Shown here in pieces: positions 26,144 through 35,201 of a DNA stretch of 64,000 nt (within the stretch, counting starts at the first letter, position 1; each line of letters opens with the position of its first letter). A program made the translations under genes and the position numbers. The notes under the pieces were generated by a model. It ran no database searches, was not told the DNA's origin, and saw only the letters and a list, made by a program, of their open reading frames with translations. The stretch spans positions 124,001 to 188,000 of the forward strand of contig NZ_BOLP01000003.1 of assembly GCF_016861695.1 (NCBI RefSeq). The letters are read 5' to 3'. Origin of the DNA: Levilactobacillus andaensis (GTDB taxonomy: Bacteria > Bacillota > Bacilli > Lactobacillales > Lactobacillaceae).

Positions 26144-27835
26144 TTGCAATTCAAACACCCCCGGTTGGTTACGCTTGCCGTAGCCTCCCTGGCAATTCTG
26201 ACGGTTGGCCTCGCTGGTTGTTCCTCGAGTAACGCGTCATCCTCAAGTTATAAGATCAAGAACAACAAGGTCGCGCTAAGCACCGCCCAGATCAAAAAAA
26301 ATCTGGACACCAAGATCATCACGACGCGGCAAGACGCTCAGAAGAGTTTGACAGCAACGTACAAATCTGCTGCACAAAACGACAACTATACCCTGAGCGA
26401 GCCATACGTCAAAATCAACCCTTACAAGTCTTCCCCGCTATCCGCACTGGTTATCTTTAAGACCAGTGACGCGGTCAAAGTCACCTACACCGTCGTCGGC
26501 AAGACGGACAAGACGTCCATCACCAACACGGTCAACGGTGGCTACACCAAGACGCACCAGGTTCCCGTCGTTGGCCTCTACGCCGACTACAGCAACCAGG
26601 TGAAGATCACCGCCACCACCAAGGATGGCAAGACGACCACGCAGACGCTGACCATGAAGACCAGCGCCCTGCCAAAATACATCAAGGACGCCACCATCAC
26701 CACTAAAAATGTCAAGAAGTCCAAGATGGACATTGGCAAGAACAAATTGACCATCGTCAACCGGACCACGAAGCAACCATTTGCCATTGACGCAGATGGC
26801 GCCGTTCGTTGGTACGACACGAACTATTCCCAACACACCATCGAACAATGGACGAGCGGTCACATCATGATTCTCTCAAAGAAGAATGTGAACTCCGACG
26901 TTTATAACGATTTAATTGAAACCGACTACCTCGGCCGCGTTTACGAGGAATACGGTTTTGCCAACAAGACCAGCAGTACCGATGGCGGGGTCGAAACGAC
27001 CGTCATTCATCATGACCTGGTCGAACTACCCAACCACAACCTGTTAGCGACCGTTTCCGACGGTTCAAAATACAAGGAAGACACGCTGATCGAAGTTTCG
27101 CACAAGACCGGTAAAATCGTGAAGGTCATCGACATGAAGAAAATTCTGCCGAAGTCCATGTGGGACAAGTACAAGAAGGGTTCCGATGGCAAGGTCGACT
27201 GGCTGCACAACAACGCCGTGGACTACGACAAGAACGACAACTCCATCGTCCTCTCCAACCGTAATCAAGATTTAACGTTGAAACTGGATTACAAGACCAA
27301 TCACATCAAATGGCTCTACAGCGGCAAGAAGAAGTCCAGCTGGCCTAAGGCTTACCGCAAGTACGTGTTGACGCCAACCAAGGGCACCATCACGACCGGT
27401 GGGCAACATGGCCTCTACCTCCTGAACAACGGTGGTAAGAACTCTGCCAACAGTGAAGACTTCATTCTCTATGACAACAACATCAATGTCACTAACGGTG
27501 ATAAGAGCACGTCTGGCAAGTACTCACAGGCCGTTAAATACCACGTTAACACCAAGAACATGACGATCAAATCGACCTGGTCCTACGGGAAGACCTTGGG
27601 CAAAGCCAACTTCACCAGCGTTATCGGTTACGCCGAGCAGCAAAGTAACGGCAACGTTCTGATCGACTTTGGATTCAAGGCCGGTGGTCAACAGAGTAAC
27701 ATCATCGAAGTCACCAAGAGCGGCGAACAGGTCTTCAACGCTACCATGAAGAATGCCGCGGCTAAGGCCTACGCTTACCGTGCGTACCGCGTACCGTTCT
27801 ACACGTCCAGCTACGTCTTTGACGCCACGAAATAA
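26144..27835 (+). CDS. Lipoprotein arylsulfate sulfotransferase (ASST family)
   Basis: I take TTG 26144 as the start, because GAAGGAG (26128-26134) lies 9 nt before it, while ATG 26135 touches the ribosome binding site. The 563-residue product begins with a lipoprotein signal ending LTVGLAGC. An N-terminal Ig-like domain of ASST type follows (about 90-190), then a beta-propeller catalytic domain with VIHHDLVELPNHNLLATVSD and DWLHNNAVDYDKNDNSIVLS. These match the histidine-containing and W-x-HxN segments of ASSTs, which move sulfate between phenolic compounds without PAPS. The natural donor here is unknown. Confidence 0.85.
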   Translation: MQFKHPRLVTLAVASLAILTVGLAGCSSSNASSSSYKIKNNKVALSTAQIKKNLDTKIITTRQDAQKSLTATYKSAAQNDNYTLSEPYVKINPYKSSPLSALVIFKTSDAVKVTYTVVGKTDKTSITNTVNGGYTKTHQVPVVGLYADYSNQVKITATTKDGKTTTQTLTMKTSALPKYIKDATITTKNVKKSKMDIGKNKLTIVNRTTKQPFAIDADGAVRWYDTNYSQHTIEQWTSGHIMILSKKNVNSDVYNDLIETDYLGRVYEEYGFANKTSSTDGGVETTVIHHDLVELPNHNLLATVSDGSKYKEDTLIEVSHKTGKIVKVIDMKKILPKSMWDKYKKGSDGKVDWLHNNAVDYDKNDNSIVLSNRNQDLTLKLDYKTNHIKWLYSGKKKSSWPKAYRKYVLTPTKGTITTGGQHGLYLLNNGGKNSANSEDFILYDNNINVTNGDKSTSGKYSQAVKYHVNTKNMTIKSTWSYGKTLGKANFTSVIGYAEQQSNGNVLIDFGFKAGGQQSNIIEVTKSGEQVFNATMKNAAAKAYAYRAYRVPFYTSSYVFDATK

Positions 27836-27940
27836 AGGCTAGTAACCACCTACGTCTGCCAAGATTCCGCCAGCTATGGGGACCGGAAAAGAACTCCGAC
27901 TAACATCCTTATCACAGCTGTCTCCATAGGCTGTAAATCA

Positions 27941-27980
27941 CAGGGTCCAACTCTTCTTCCTGAGTTGGACCCTGTTTTTA
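27941..27980 (+). terminator. Terminator after the arylsulfotransferase gene
   Basis: CAGGGTCCAACTC and GAGTTGGACCCTG form a perfect 13-bp stem followed by TTTTTA. The 100 bp before it hold a second, weaker hairpin (GCTATGGGGAC with GTCTCCATAGGC). Confidence 0.92.
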
Positions 27981-28119
27981 TGCCCAATTGGTAAGCGCTG
28001 TCATTTTCAGGTAAACTAGACTTATCAGGTTGACGTTTTAACCACAAACTAGCTGATTCACCGACTAAGTTTCCTATTAACCAAACGTTGACCTAACCCA
28101 TTCCAGAGGAGTGTTTGAC

Positions 28120-29052
28120 ATGACAAAAATTATTTTAGACTGCGACCCCGGCCATGACGACGCCATTGCATTGATGCTGGCGCTCGCCAATCCCGAAATC
28201 GACCTGCTCGCGGTGACGACCTCGGCCGGTAACCAAACGCCGGAGAAGACGCTGAACAATGCTATGCGCCTGCTGACGCTGATGCACCATCAGGAGATTC
28301 CCGTTGCCGGTGGAAACCGCACCCCGCTGCTCAAACCGCTCGAAACGGCCGGCAACGTCCACGGCAAGTCAGGGCTCGACGGCGCTGAGTTGCCTGACCC
28401 CGATTTTGCCGTCCAGGACATGACCGCCATCGAACTCATCGCCAAGACGCTGCGAGAAAGCACCGATCCCGTCACGCTGGTCGTCACCGGTCCCATGACC
28501 AACGCCGCTCTCTTTTTACGCGTCTACCCCGAACTGAAGGCCAAAATCGACCGCATCGTCTACATGGGCGGTGCCATGGGCTTAGGCAACTGGACGCCAT
28601 CCGTCGAATTCAACATTTACGTCGACCCCGAGGCTGCTAAAATCGTGATGAACGCCGGAATTCCCCTCACGATGGCCCCATTGAACGTGACTCACAAGGC
28701 CCAGATCCTCAAACCGGAGATCGAAGCCATCGGTCAAATCGACAATCCCGTTGCCCACGCCTTCTATGGCCTGCTGAACTTCTTTGAGCTGTACCATGAA
28801 AATCCCAAATGGGGCTTCCAGGGCGCCCCTCTCCATGATCCTTGTACGATTGCCTGGCTCCTGCGCCCCGAAATGTTCAAGAGCGACCTGATGAACGTTG
28901 ACGTGGAAACGCAAGGCGAGTTGGTTCGCGGCGAAACCGTCTGTGACTACTACGAACTCACCGGCAAACCGAAGAACACCGACGTCCTCCTCGATGTCGA
29001 CCGACTAGCCTTTATTCAACTGATCACGGATTCTTTAAAGACATTTAATTAA
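28120..29052 (+). CDS. Inosine/uridine-preferring nucleoside hydrolase
   Basis: A 310-residue enzyme that splits ribonucleosides into base and ribose. The N-terminal [19 protein letters not shown] is the calcium-binding IUNH signature, and [32 protein letters not shown] and [10 protein letters not shown] are further family blocks. ATG 28120 is chosen over GTG 28111 because AGAGGAG lies just upstream. A weak cre-like sequence (GGTAAGCGCTGTCA, two mismatches) lies at 27990-28003. It is a single-gene unit with its own terminator. The RihA, RihB or RihC preference is not clear. Confidence 0.93.
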   Translation: MTKIILDCDPGHDDAIALMLALANPEIDLLAVTTSAGNQTPEKTLNNAMRLLTLMHHQEIPVAGGNRTPLLKPLETAGNVHGKSGLDGAELPDPDFAVQDMTAIELIAKTLRESTDPVTLVVTGPMTNAALFLRVYPELKAKIDRIVYMGGAMGLGNWTPSVEFNIYVDPEAAKIVMNAGIPLTMAPLNVTHKAQILKPEIEAIGQIDNPVAHAFYGLLNFFELYHENPKWGFQGAPLHDPCTIAWLLRPEMFKSDLMNVDVETQGELVRGETVCDYYELTGKPKNTDVLLDVDRLAFIQLITDSLKTFN

Positions 29053-29064
29053 CGCCAAAAACTG

Positions 29065-29106
29065 CGTCACCACTACGGTTAACCCCGCTCAGTGGTGACG
29101 TTTTTT
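29065..29106 (+). terminator. Terminator after nucleoside hydrolase
   Basis: CGTCACCACT and AGTGGTGACG pair and are followed by six T. Confidence 0.9.
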
Positions 29107-29178
29107 AGTAACGTGGTTTCCCGCAATATAAATTACGCTATACTAAATGGACAAAATATGTCGCCGAGGTGAACAAAA

Positions 29179-29859
29179 TTGAGACAGCAAGCTTACCCCG
29201 CCCACGAACAACTTTTGTTCGGCAGCGGACTAACGATGGTGGCCGGTGCACTAGACGCCTATTCCTATCTGGAACACGGCGAAGTCTTTGCCGGCCTCCA
29301 AACGGGGAACCTAATCCTCTTGGGAATCAACTTAGGAAAATTACAGGTGGCCGTTGTCGGTCGCTATTTGACGGCGATGATTGCCTTCATGGTGGGCACC
29401 ATGCTCATTCGGGGCCTGCAACACTTTCTGGAAAAGAAGCAGAAAAATCTGCAAGCCACCGTTCTTTGGATCGAACTGGTTCTGCTGGTCTGCGTGGCCA
29501 TCACGACTAGCATCTTGCCGGATATCGCCATTACGGCGCTCTTATCCTTAACGGCCGCCGCAGAACTCCAGGCTTTTCGTAAATTAAAGGGCGCCCCCTT
29601 CACGCCACTCATGATGACCGGTAACTTCCGGGCGGTCGCCGAATCCCTCTTTGATGGCGTCCGCTACCGCGATAAGGCCGCTCGCACCAAGGCCACCGAC
29701 ACGTTGGCCGTCATGGGCAGCTTTGCGTTGGGCGCCGCCATTGTGGGCTTATTTTCCAAAACGTTACAAGGCTTTACCGTCGTGATTCCAATTATTATTC
29801 TCGTTGCATTGATTGTCTGGCTTCGGCAGCAGACGCAGCAGCGGCGATGGAAGCACTAA
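29179..29859 (+). CDS. DUF1275 (YoaK-like) membrane protein
   Basis: A 226-residue protein with about six membrane segments, starting at TTG 29179 seven bases after GAGGTGA. The segments TMVAGALDAYSYLEHGEVFA, GLQTGNLILLGINLG, LQAFRKLKGAPFTPLMMTGN and FALGAAIVG are typical of DUF1275, in which T-G-N is conserved. No function is established for the family. It stands alone and is followed directly by a family C repeat. Confidence 0.88.
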   Translation: MRQQAYPAHEQLLFGSGLTMVAGALDAYSYLEHGEVFAGLQTGNLILLGINLGKLQVAVVGRYLTAMIAFMVGTMLIRGLQHFLEKKQKNLQATVLWIELVLLVCVAITTSILPDIAITALLSLTAAAELQAFRKLKGAPFTPLMMTGNFRAVAESLFDGVRYRDKAARTKATDTLAVMGSFALGAAIVGLFSKTLQGFTVVIPIIILVALIVWLRQQTQQRRWKH

Positions 29860-29883
29860 GCCATGATTGACAACTTATTTTAA

Positions 29884-30064
29884 AAAGGGCCTGAGACAAA
29901 AATCGTCTCAGACCCTTCTTGTACTCCAATTATACATGGTCGAAACGTGCGACAAAAGGCAGTCAACTCCGCTTAACCCCGATAGACAAACAATCCAAGC
30001 CCGGGATTATTCGTCTATCGACGTTAATGCTCATTGACTAACCGCCTTTCGCCGCACTCTTTTT
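29884..30064 (+). repeat. Structured repeat family C, copy C2
   Basis: Same organisation as the copy at 16119: a leading hairpin (AAGGGCCTGAGAC with GTCTCAGACCCTT, one mismatch), then GTGCGAC, AAGGCAGTCAACTCCGCTTA, GATAGAC/GTCTATC around CCCGGG, and ACGTTAATGCTCATTGACTA. It lies just after the DUF1275 stop codon and ends in T-rich sequence. Confidence 0.85.
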
Positions 30065-30074
30065 ACCTGTAACA

Positions 30075-30103
30075 AAAAAGGAACGAGACCAGCTCGTTCC
30101 TTC
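30075..30103 (-). terminator. Terminator of tRNA-Gln
   Basis: On the minus strand GGAACGAGC and CTCGTTCC pair and are followed by TTTTTT, just past the tRNA 3' end. Confidence 0.85.
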
Positions 30104-30118
30104 CTGTAAACCTCTGAT

Positions 30119-30189
30119 TGGGCTAACTGGGTTCGAACCAGTGCATCACGGGATCAAAACCCGTTGCCTTACCACTTGGCTATAGCCCA
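30119..30189 (-). tRNA. tRNA-Gln (anticodon UUG)
   Basis: A 71-nt cloverleaf. The acceptor arms TGGGCTA and TAGCCCA pair fully. The D-arm is AGCCAAGTGGTAAGGC, the anticodon stem ACGGG/CCCGT encloses TTTTGAT (anticodon TTG), and the T-arm contains GGTTCGAAC. CCA is not encoded. It is transcribed away from the LacI gene and ends at its own terminator. Confidence 0.95.
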
Positions 30190-30290
30190 AGAATTTCGGT
30201 CATTACTGACCCAACAGGATATAATTTTAGCATTGCACCCCGGGTGAATGCAAGTCCTTTTTCGCGATTCTCCAGAAAAAATATTTTGAA

Positions 30291-30302
30291 ATTAGCGCTA
30301 AT
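30291..30302. promoter_or_regulatory. Candidate operator of the LacI-family regulator
   Basis: ATTAGCGCTAAT is a perfect 12-bp palindrome with a central GC step, about 75 bp before the LacI-family start. A second weaker candidate, TGTAAACCGTTTTA, overlaps 30341-30354. Autoregulation is inferred. Confidence 0.45.
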
Positions 30303-30375
30303 GGTTGACGTTACCGGCATAAAAACGCTACCATAAAATTTGTAAACCGTTTTAAAAAAATGTGAGGTGAGTCCT

Positions 30376-31356
30376 TTGTCCGAAAAACCAACGATCAAAG
30401 ACGTGGCGAAAGCAGCCGGCGTCTCGGAAGCAACCGTCTCAAGAGCGCTGAGTCACAGTCCCCGCGTCAAACGCGCTACCCGTGAAAAAGTACAAACGGT
30501 AGCCGACCAACTGGACTACCGACCGAACAGTCTGGCCCGCGGCATTCGGGTCAAACAGACCCACACGCTTGGCATGATTATTCCCGACATTCTCAACGAT
30601 TATTTCACCCAGTTAACCCGGGAAATAGAGGACGCTGCTGGCCGCTCTGGCTACGATGTCCTCATCATGAACACGGATGAAAGTCTCGCCAAAGAGGCAC
30701 ACGCCCTGAACTTAATGCTCGAAAAGCAAGTCGATGGCGTCATCATCGCCAGTGCCGGTGGTCAGACGGACTACGCTAAAATTTTAGGTCCCACCCCCGC
30801 CATCTTCGTCGACCGCATGCCCCCGGCCAATATCAAGACGCCCTATGACCGGGTCATCGTCGACAACGTCAAGGCGACCTGCCACATCGTTTCACAGCTG
30901 TTAGCTCAGGGGGCTACGCGAGTCGGTATCATCAACAGCGCCGTCTCCTTTACTGCGACCGAACGCCTCGCCGGCTATCAACAGGCCCTCCATGACGGCG
31001 GCATCGCCCTCGACAGTGCCATCGAGGTGGCCGCCCGTACCGACAACAGCAACGTTCAGCAAATGACCCGCCAGCTTCTGATCAATCAGAAGTGTGACGG
31101 CCTCTTCGTCGGGGACAACACCATCATGGAAGAGGTTTTGCGCAAGCTGACCGAACTCGACCTGCCGAACCTGCAACTCGGCGGCTTCGATGATCAGCTG
31201 TGGTTCGACTTCTTACCGCGCCCCATCGTCACGGCCCGTCAGCCTATCAAGCAGCTCGGCCAGACTGTTGTGGACCGCTTGCTGGCCCATCTCGCCGATC
31301 CGCAACTCGCACCGCAGGAATTTCGCCTAGACGCCCAAATCATTACGCGACAGTGA
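30376..31356 (+). CDS. LacI-family transcriptional regulator
   Basis: A 326-residue regulator. TTG 30376 is chosen because GAGGTGA ends six bases before it. The N-terminal HTH is TIKDVAKAAGVSEATVSRAL and the hinge is LDYRPNSLARGIRVK. A periplasmic-binding-like sensor domain follows (LGMIIPDILNDYFTQLTREI, VDGVIIAS, DGLFVGDNTIMEE). No sugar operon lies beside it, so its regulon is unknown. Its last 14 bp overlap the 3' end of the converging Qnr-like gene. Confidence 0.93.
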   Translation: MSEKPTIKDVAKAAGVSEATVSRALSHSPRVKRATREKVQTVADQLDYRPNSLARGIRVKQTHTLGMIIPDILNDYFTQLTREIEDAAGRSGYDVLIMNTDESLAKEAHALNLMLEKQVDGVIIASAGGQTDYAKILGPTPAIFVDRMPPANIKTPYDRVIVDNVKATCHIVSQLLAQGATRVGIINSAVSFTATERLAGYQQALHDGGIALDSAIEVAARTDNSNVQQMTRQLLINQKCDGLFVGDNTIMEEVLRKLTELDLPNLQLGGFDDQLWFDFLPRPIVTARQPIKQLGQTVVDRLLAHLADPQLAPQEFRLDAQIITRQ

Positions 31357-31975
31357 TCCCGAGAAACTGGCTGGCAAAGTAGGCCGCCTGCGTTTCGTTC
31401 AACGTGCACCCCACCAAATCAAACGTGGTTGCCCGCAACTCATCGAACTGGCAGGTACTCAAATCGACCTTCTTCAAGCTGGTCTCAGAAAAATCAGCCT
31501 TGTTCAGCTGACATCCACGAAAAACAAGCTTGCTCAGCTGACTCGCCAGACAGTTGAATTCCGTTAGGTCGCTCTGATCAAACATGACCTGGGTCAATTT
31601 TGCTTCGTTCACGTTAGCCAACGCCAAACTGCACCCCGTGAACGTCACGTCCTTTAAAGCCGAGTGGTCGAGCGTGCTACCCATCAATTTACAATCGACA
31701 AAATGGACGCGATAAAGACTCGCCGCCTCGAACTGACAATTCGCCAACGTACAGTTCTTCAGGACCACATCAGTCATTTCTAGTCGGTGGAAGTCAGCGT
31801 TCAGAAAGGTCATCCCCTCCAGCAAGCACTGGTCAAACGTGGGGTGCTCAAGCCGCTGATTCTCCAGAACCTCTTGCTTTAGATGACCGAGTTGTAAAAT
31901 GTGATCTTCCGCCGAGTAAATGTCAGCGAAGGCGACCGGTTGTAAGGTCGATTCGAGTAATTTTGGCTGATTCAT
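31343..31975 (-). CDS. Qnr-like pentapeptide repeat protein
   Basis: Taking ATG 31975 (AAAGGA 9 nt upstream), this is 210 residues of tandem A(D/N)LxF-like pentapeptides, for example LYRVHFVDCKLMG, ALKDVTFTGCSLALANV and FRGCQLNKADFSE. It ends in TLNETQAAYFASQFLGITV. That closing segment and the total length resemble EfsQnr of Enterococcus faecalis (211 residues, end TPEQAIYLASALGLVI). Qnr-type proteins mimic DNA and protect gyrase from quinolones or natural gyrase toxins. Whether this one does is untested. It converges on and overlaps the LacI gene. Confidence 0.85.
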   Translation of the reverse strand: MNQPKLLESTLQPVAFADIYSAEDHILQLGHLKQEVLENQRLEHPTFDQCLLEGMTFLNADFHRLEMTDVVLKNCTLANCQFEAASLYRVHFVDCKLMGSTLDHSALKDVTFTGCSLALANVNEAKLTQVMFDQSDLTEFNCLASQLSKLVFRGCQLNKADFSETSLKKVDLSTCQFDELRATTFDLVGCTLNETQAAYFASQFLGITVA

Positions 31976-32145
31976 AGGGGAACATCCTTTCGCTTTTGGT
32001 AAAAATAGTATAGCACGCTTCTCGTGGCAACCACAATGACTTGTGGCGGCCATTTTTACTTCACCCTAAAATTCTCCAACCAAATTAACCACTAGCCCCC
32101 TGAATACGACTCTTCTAGGCATTTCGGTACGTAACCAGTATACTC

Positions 32146-32175
32146 AGAGTTGGGGAGCAGTTTCCCCGCGCAACT
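32146..32175 (+). promoter_or_regulatory. Hairpin in the leader of the small gene / ImmA-like pair
   Basis: AGTTGGGGA and TCCCCGCGCAACT can form an interrupted stem about 85 bp before the small gene. Its role is unknown. No other feature is seen between 31976 and 32259. Confidence 0.3.
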
Positions 32176-32259
32176 GGTTTTGGTGACACCGATTGATTGG
32201 CGATTTTCGCTAGCAACTTAGAAGTCAAAATAACTTTTGAACGACTAGGAGGGCTTTCA

Positions 32260-32496
32260 ATGGATCACAGTCAACTTTCCCGCAAGACACAGCACCGCGC
32301 ACAACCAACTCTGATGGTGGCCCAACCACAGGCCACTACCTTGACGATGACACCGGAATTAACGCTGGTCACCCCGTCAGGAACCAATTTAGCTCGCCGC
32401 ACGGAACCTCCTTGCGGTATATCTGGTCAGGACGACCTCGCTAAAGTCCTTCGCGACATTCGCCAGTGTTTATTACTGGAGGCTGCCTATGACTGA
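32260..32496 (+). CDS. Small protein of unknown function coupled to an ImmA-like gene
   Basis: A 78-residue protein from ATG 32260, which has a perfect AGGAGGG 6 bases upstream; longer readings lack a ribosome binding site. It is rich in Thr, Gln and Pro in its first two thirds (MVAQPQATTLTMTPELTLVT) and ends with an amphipathic helix (DDLAKVLRDIRQCLLLEAAY). I recognise no domain. Its stop overlaps the next start by 8 bp, so the two proteins are probably made together and may form a complex. Confidence 0.7.
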   Translation: MDHSQLSRKTQHRAQPTLMVAQPQATTLTMTPELTLVTPSGTNLARRTEPPCGISGQDDLAKVLRDIRQCLLLEAAYD

Positions 32497-33190
32497 GGAC
32501 ATCGCGGAACTCTTTGCGGAACAAACCGCTGCTAAATTTCTAAGCGCGACCCCCACTAATGGCGGTTTCATTGGCGCCGATATCGAACGCCTGCTTGCTG
32601 AACGAGCCACCGTGATCTACCGCGACGTGGCCGATGTCAGCTATTATGGGGCGTTGATTCAACTAAAACAACAAAACTTTGCAATTCTCAATACGGCACA
32701 ACCGCTCCGACAACGTTACTACCACGCGGCGCACACGCTGTGGGACCTCATCGCCACGAGTTATCAAAGCAATGTGACTGCCCGCACCACCTTTACCACC
32801 GCAATCATGTTGCCAGCCCGGCACACGGTAGCTACTTGGCATCGCCTTCAACGAAAATCCACTTCACCCGAAACGGCGTTATTACGCTTGGCCGACCAAA
32901 CAGCCATGCCTTATCACGTGGTCGCCCAACGACTGGCAGCGTTGCATCTGCTGATGCCCGATGACTTGTTATATCGTTCGGAAACCGATTGGCTGGTGTG
33001 GCGCACCGCCCATCACAACTTTCCCAGTGCACTCGACCGGCCACTTCACATGGTCCATTTCGACCGGCTAACAACCGATGTCATGCGCTATCTGGAGCAC
33101 GACCAGTTGACGACCAACGACGCCGCACAACTGTTGCACAATGCCAATCCCGACTTGGCTCAACACTATGCTGCCCGCTTCAACGCGTAG
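32489..33190 (+). CDS. ImmA/IrrE-like protein lacking the HExxH zinc motif
   Basis: A 233-residue protein. The order of elements follows ImmA/IrrE peptidases: a strand pair (YYGALIQLKQQNFAILNTAQ), an Arg-containing helix entry (LRQRYYHAAHTLWDLI), a later TFTTAIMLPARHTV (the F-A-x-x-L-L-M-P block), then LADQTAMPYHVVAQRLAALHLL (the family's HTH-like VS-x2-A-x3-RL-x2-L). At the zinc site the expected AHELGH is AHTLWD, so the Glu and the second His are lost and peptidase activity is unlikely. Family assignment is by pattern only. It is coupled to the preceding small gene. Confidence 0.68.
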   Translation: MTEDIAELFAEQTAAKFLSATPTNGGFIGADIERLLAERATVIYRDVADVSYYGALIQLKQQNFAILNTAQPLRQRYYHAAHTLWDLIATSYQSNVTARTTFTTAIMLPARHTVATWHRLQRKSTSPETALLRLADQTAMPYHVVAQRLAALHLLMPDDLLYRSETDWLVWRTAHHNFPSALDRPLHMVHFDRLTTDVMRYLEHDQLTTNDAAQLLHNANPDLAQHYAARFNA

Positions 33191-33219
33191 ATTACTCTTA
33201 AATTTAAAATAGCCATCAC

Positions 33220-33262
33220 AAAAGCCGCTAGAAATCCCAATTTGATTTCTAGCGGCTTTTTT
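33220..33262. terminator. Bidirectional terminator
   Basis: AAAAGCCGCTAGAAATC and GATTTCTAGCGGCTTTT form a perfect 17-bp stem with T tracts on both sides, between the ImmA-like and YwlG-like genes, which converge. Confidence 0.92.
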
Positions 33263-33278
33263 CAGAAATTCCAACGAC

Positions 33279-33836
33279 CTACTTAGCTAAGTCATAGACC
33301 GCTCGCGGACCGCCAACATACTTCGGTCGGGACCGCAATGCCGTGACGTGCGCGCCACCCAGTTCACTAATACTTGGTCGAACCGGCACCTGCACAAATT
33401 TAACGTGCATGCCGATTGCCGTGTCGCCAATGTCTAGGCCGGCTTGGGCCACCACGTGCTCGACCTCCACGGGATCCGTGAATTGCTGGAATGCCGCCAT
33501 CGAGCAGGCCCCCCCGGCATGTAACGCTGGCACGACCGACACCATTTCAAAGTCATGTTGCCGGGCAACGGCGCGTTCAACAACTAAACTGCGGTTAATG
33601 TGCTCGCAACCCTGCACAGCCAGTTGAATGCCTAACGGGTCAAGCTTGGCCTTCAACGTTTCGACGATGCGGGTGCCCACGTCCAAACTGGAATCCTTGC
33701 CAATATGGCCACCAACGACCTCACTCGTCGTGCATCCCAGAACAAATAGGTCACCTGGTTGTAATTTTGCTGCATCTAAAACGTCTTCAATTATAATTGT
33801 TAACTCCGCTGTCATTTTTCCCAAATCAATTGTCAT
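33279..33836 (-). CDS. YwlG-like protein (TIGR01440 / UPF0340)
   Basis: A 185-residue protein starting at ATG 33836 behind [40 protein letters not shown] and [20 protein letters not shown] are hallmark blocks of the UPF0340 family, which has no proven function. It is the last gene behind the ECF subunit and the kinase, 11 bp downstream, so it is probably co-transcribed with vitamin B6 salvage genes. Confidence 0.9.
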   Translation of the reverse strand: MTIDLGKMTAELTIIIEDVLDAAKLQPGDLFVLGCTTSEVVGGHIGKDSSLDVGTRIVETLKAKLDPLGIQLAVQGCEHINRSLVVERAVARQHDFEMVSVVPALHAGGACSMAAFQQFTDPVEVEHVVAQAGLDIGDTAIGMHVKFVQVPVRPSISELGGAHVTALRSRPKYVGGPRAVYDLAK

Positions 33837-33847
33837 GTTAACACTCC

Positions 33848-34348
33848 TCAAACCAGGTTGGGCTTGAATTTCACGAGGCTCTCAACAATGGAGAGCGTCA
33901 CGACCATCCCAAAGCCAACCTGAACTAAATTACCAACGATCGATGCCAAGCCCGCCGGCCAACCGAATAAAAGTGCGGTGGCAAAATAGTAGCCAACCAC
34001 CATAATAGCGCTTCCAATTAACAGTGGCAGTAGCATCGTCTTAAACGACTTCGTATGTTCTGGCGTGAAGTAGCCAACCGCTAACCCCTGCATCCCGTGA
34101 ATCACCAGTGAAAACAGGCACCATTCCGGATACCCGGATAAGATATCGATCAAAAACCCACTGCCGGCACCAACCATGCCGCCCACCGGGCCACCAAACA
34201 AAATGGCACTGGTGTAGATACCGACTTCACAGAGCGTGACCATCCCTTTGGTTGCCGGCACGGGAATCACGAACATAATCGACAAGCCGACCGTCATCGC
34301 AATCAACACGGCCGCCAACGTGGTTTGTTTCAATTTTTCATTTCGCAT
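33848..34348 (-). CDS. ECF transporter S-component, probably for vitamin B6
   Basis: A 166-residue membrane protein with about five or six hydrophobic segments. The motif [20 protein letters not shown] followed by [20 protein letters not shown] is typical of substrate-binding S-components of energy-coupling-factor transporters (the ThiW/PdxU-like group). Together with the shared EcfAAT module encoded elsewhere it would import a vitamin. Its position 5 bp after a pyridoxine/HMP-type kinase and opposite a MocR regulator favours pyridoxine or pyridoxal over thiamine precursors. Confidence 0.82.
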   Translation of the reverse strand: MRNEKLKQTTLAAVLIAMTVGLSIMFVIPVPATKGMVTLCEVGIYTSAILFGGPVGGMVGAGSGFLIDILSGYPEWCLFSLVIHGMQGLAVGYFTPEHTKSFKTMLLPLLIGSAIMVVGYYFATALLFGWPAGLASIVGNLVQVGFGMVVTLSIVESLVKFKPNLV

Positions 34349-34353
34349 TTACT

Positions 34354-35145
34354 CTACTCCTGTCGACGACTCGCACCCTGCCAGACACTCCCCAGTTGCT
34401 CGCTGATGGCAACGCCGTGTTCAATGCCCGCATGGACAAACTGTTTCGCTTGGGCCACCGCCTGCGGCAACGCCACCCCGGTCGCTAATAGCGCCGTGAT
34501 GGCTGCGGAAAATGTGCACCCCGCGCCATCTGTCGTCTTCTTTTGAATTTTAGGTTCCGCAAACCAATAGTCCTCTTCGCCATATCGTAAATAGTCGACG
34601 GCGACCATTCCCGGCAACCGACTGCCACCCTTGACGACCACATTGGGACAACCCAACGTTTGGATGCGCTGGGCTGCCGTGCGCATCTGCTCGCGCGTGG
34701 TGATGGCCGCTACCCCGCTGAGTTGCGCCGCCTCATCCAGATTGGGCGTGGTCACGTACGCCAGTGGTAAGAGTCGTTGCCGCAATGCTGCTATGTAGTC
34801 TGTCGCCAAGTCCATGCCCCCTTCTTTGAATACCAAGACTGGGTCCACGACCAACCAAACCGGATACTGCCGCAACTGGTCACAGACGAGGTCTAACGTT
34901 GCCACATCGCCTAGCAAGCCCGTCTTCACAAAGCGGACCGGCAACTGTGACAGAATCGACGTCAGCTGTTGGTCGACCACCTCAGGCGCCAATTGCGTTA
35001 AATTTACCTTTCCGGGCAAAATACTCGCCACGCTGGTGAGTGCACTGACGCCAAACACGTCGAGTTCCTCAAACGTTTTCAAATCGGCCTGAATCCCGCC
35101 CCCAGCAAGACTATCCGACCCGGCAATGGTCAAAACATTTTCCAT
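34354..35145 (-). CDS. Pyridoxine/pyridoxal or HMP kinase (ThiD family)
   Basis: A 263-residue ribokinase-like enzyme from ATG 35145 (GGGGAGGAG upstream). The landmarks are VLTIAGSDSLAGGGIQADLK, VRFVKTGLLGD, VVDPVLVFKEGG and the C-terminal anion hole TTDGAGCTFSAAITALLATG. ThiD-family kinases phosphorylate hydroxymethylpyrimidine, pyridoxine, or both. Residue 10 of the loop (GSDSLAGGG) varies between the two groups. The MocR-type regulator next door, a class usually tied to PLP, suggests B6 salvage as the main role. Confidence 0.88.
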   Translation of the reverse strand: MENVLTIAGSDSLAGGGIQADLKTFEELDVFGVSALTSVASILPGKVNLTQLAPEVVDQQLTSILSQLPVRFVKTGLLGDVATLDLVCDQLRQYPVWLVVDPVLVFKEGGMDLATDYIAALRQRLLPLAYVTTPNLDEAAQLSGVAAITTREQMRTAAQRIQTLGCPNVVVKGGSRLPGMVAVDYLRYGEEDYWFAEPKIQKKTTDGAGCTFSAAITALLATGVALPQAVAQAKQFVHAGIEHGVAISEQLGSVWQGASRRQE

Positions 35146-35201
35146 TTGCTCTCCTCCCCTCACTCTCAAGTATCGCGCACTTTACGGCGACAGCAACCAC
35201 C

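Noticed and set aside
27855-27905. Possible degenerate family A copy (GATTCCGCCAGCTATGGGGA)
   Set aside because: Similarity is limited to about 25 bases and the rest of the element is missing; it may simply be part of a hairpin before the terminator.
27990-28003. cre site before the nucleoside hydrolase
   Set aside because: GGTAAGCGCTGTCA has two mismatches to the consensus, so I did not list it as a feature.
30119-30189. Integration site at tRNA-Gln
   Set aside because: No integrase and no direct repeat of the tRNA 3' end was seen nearby.
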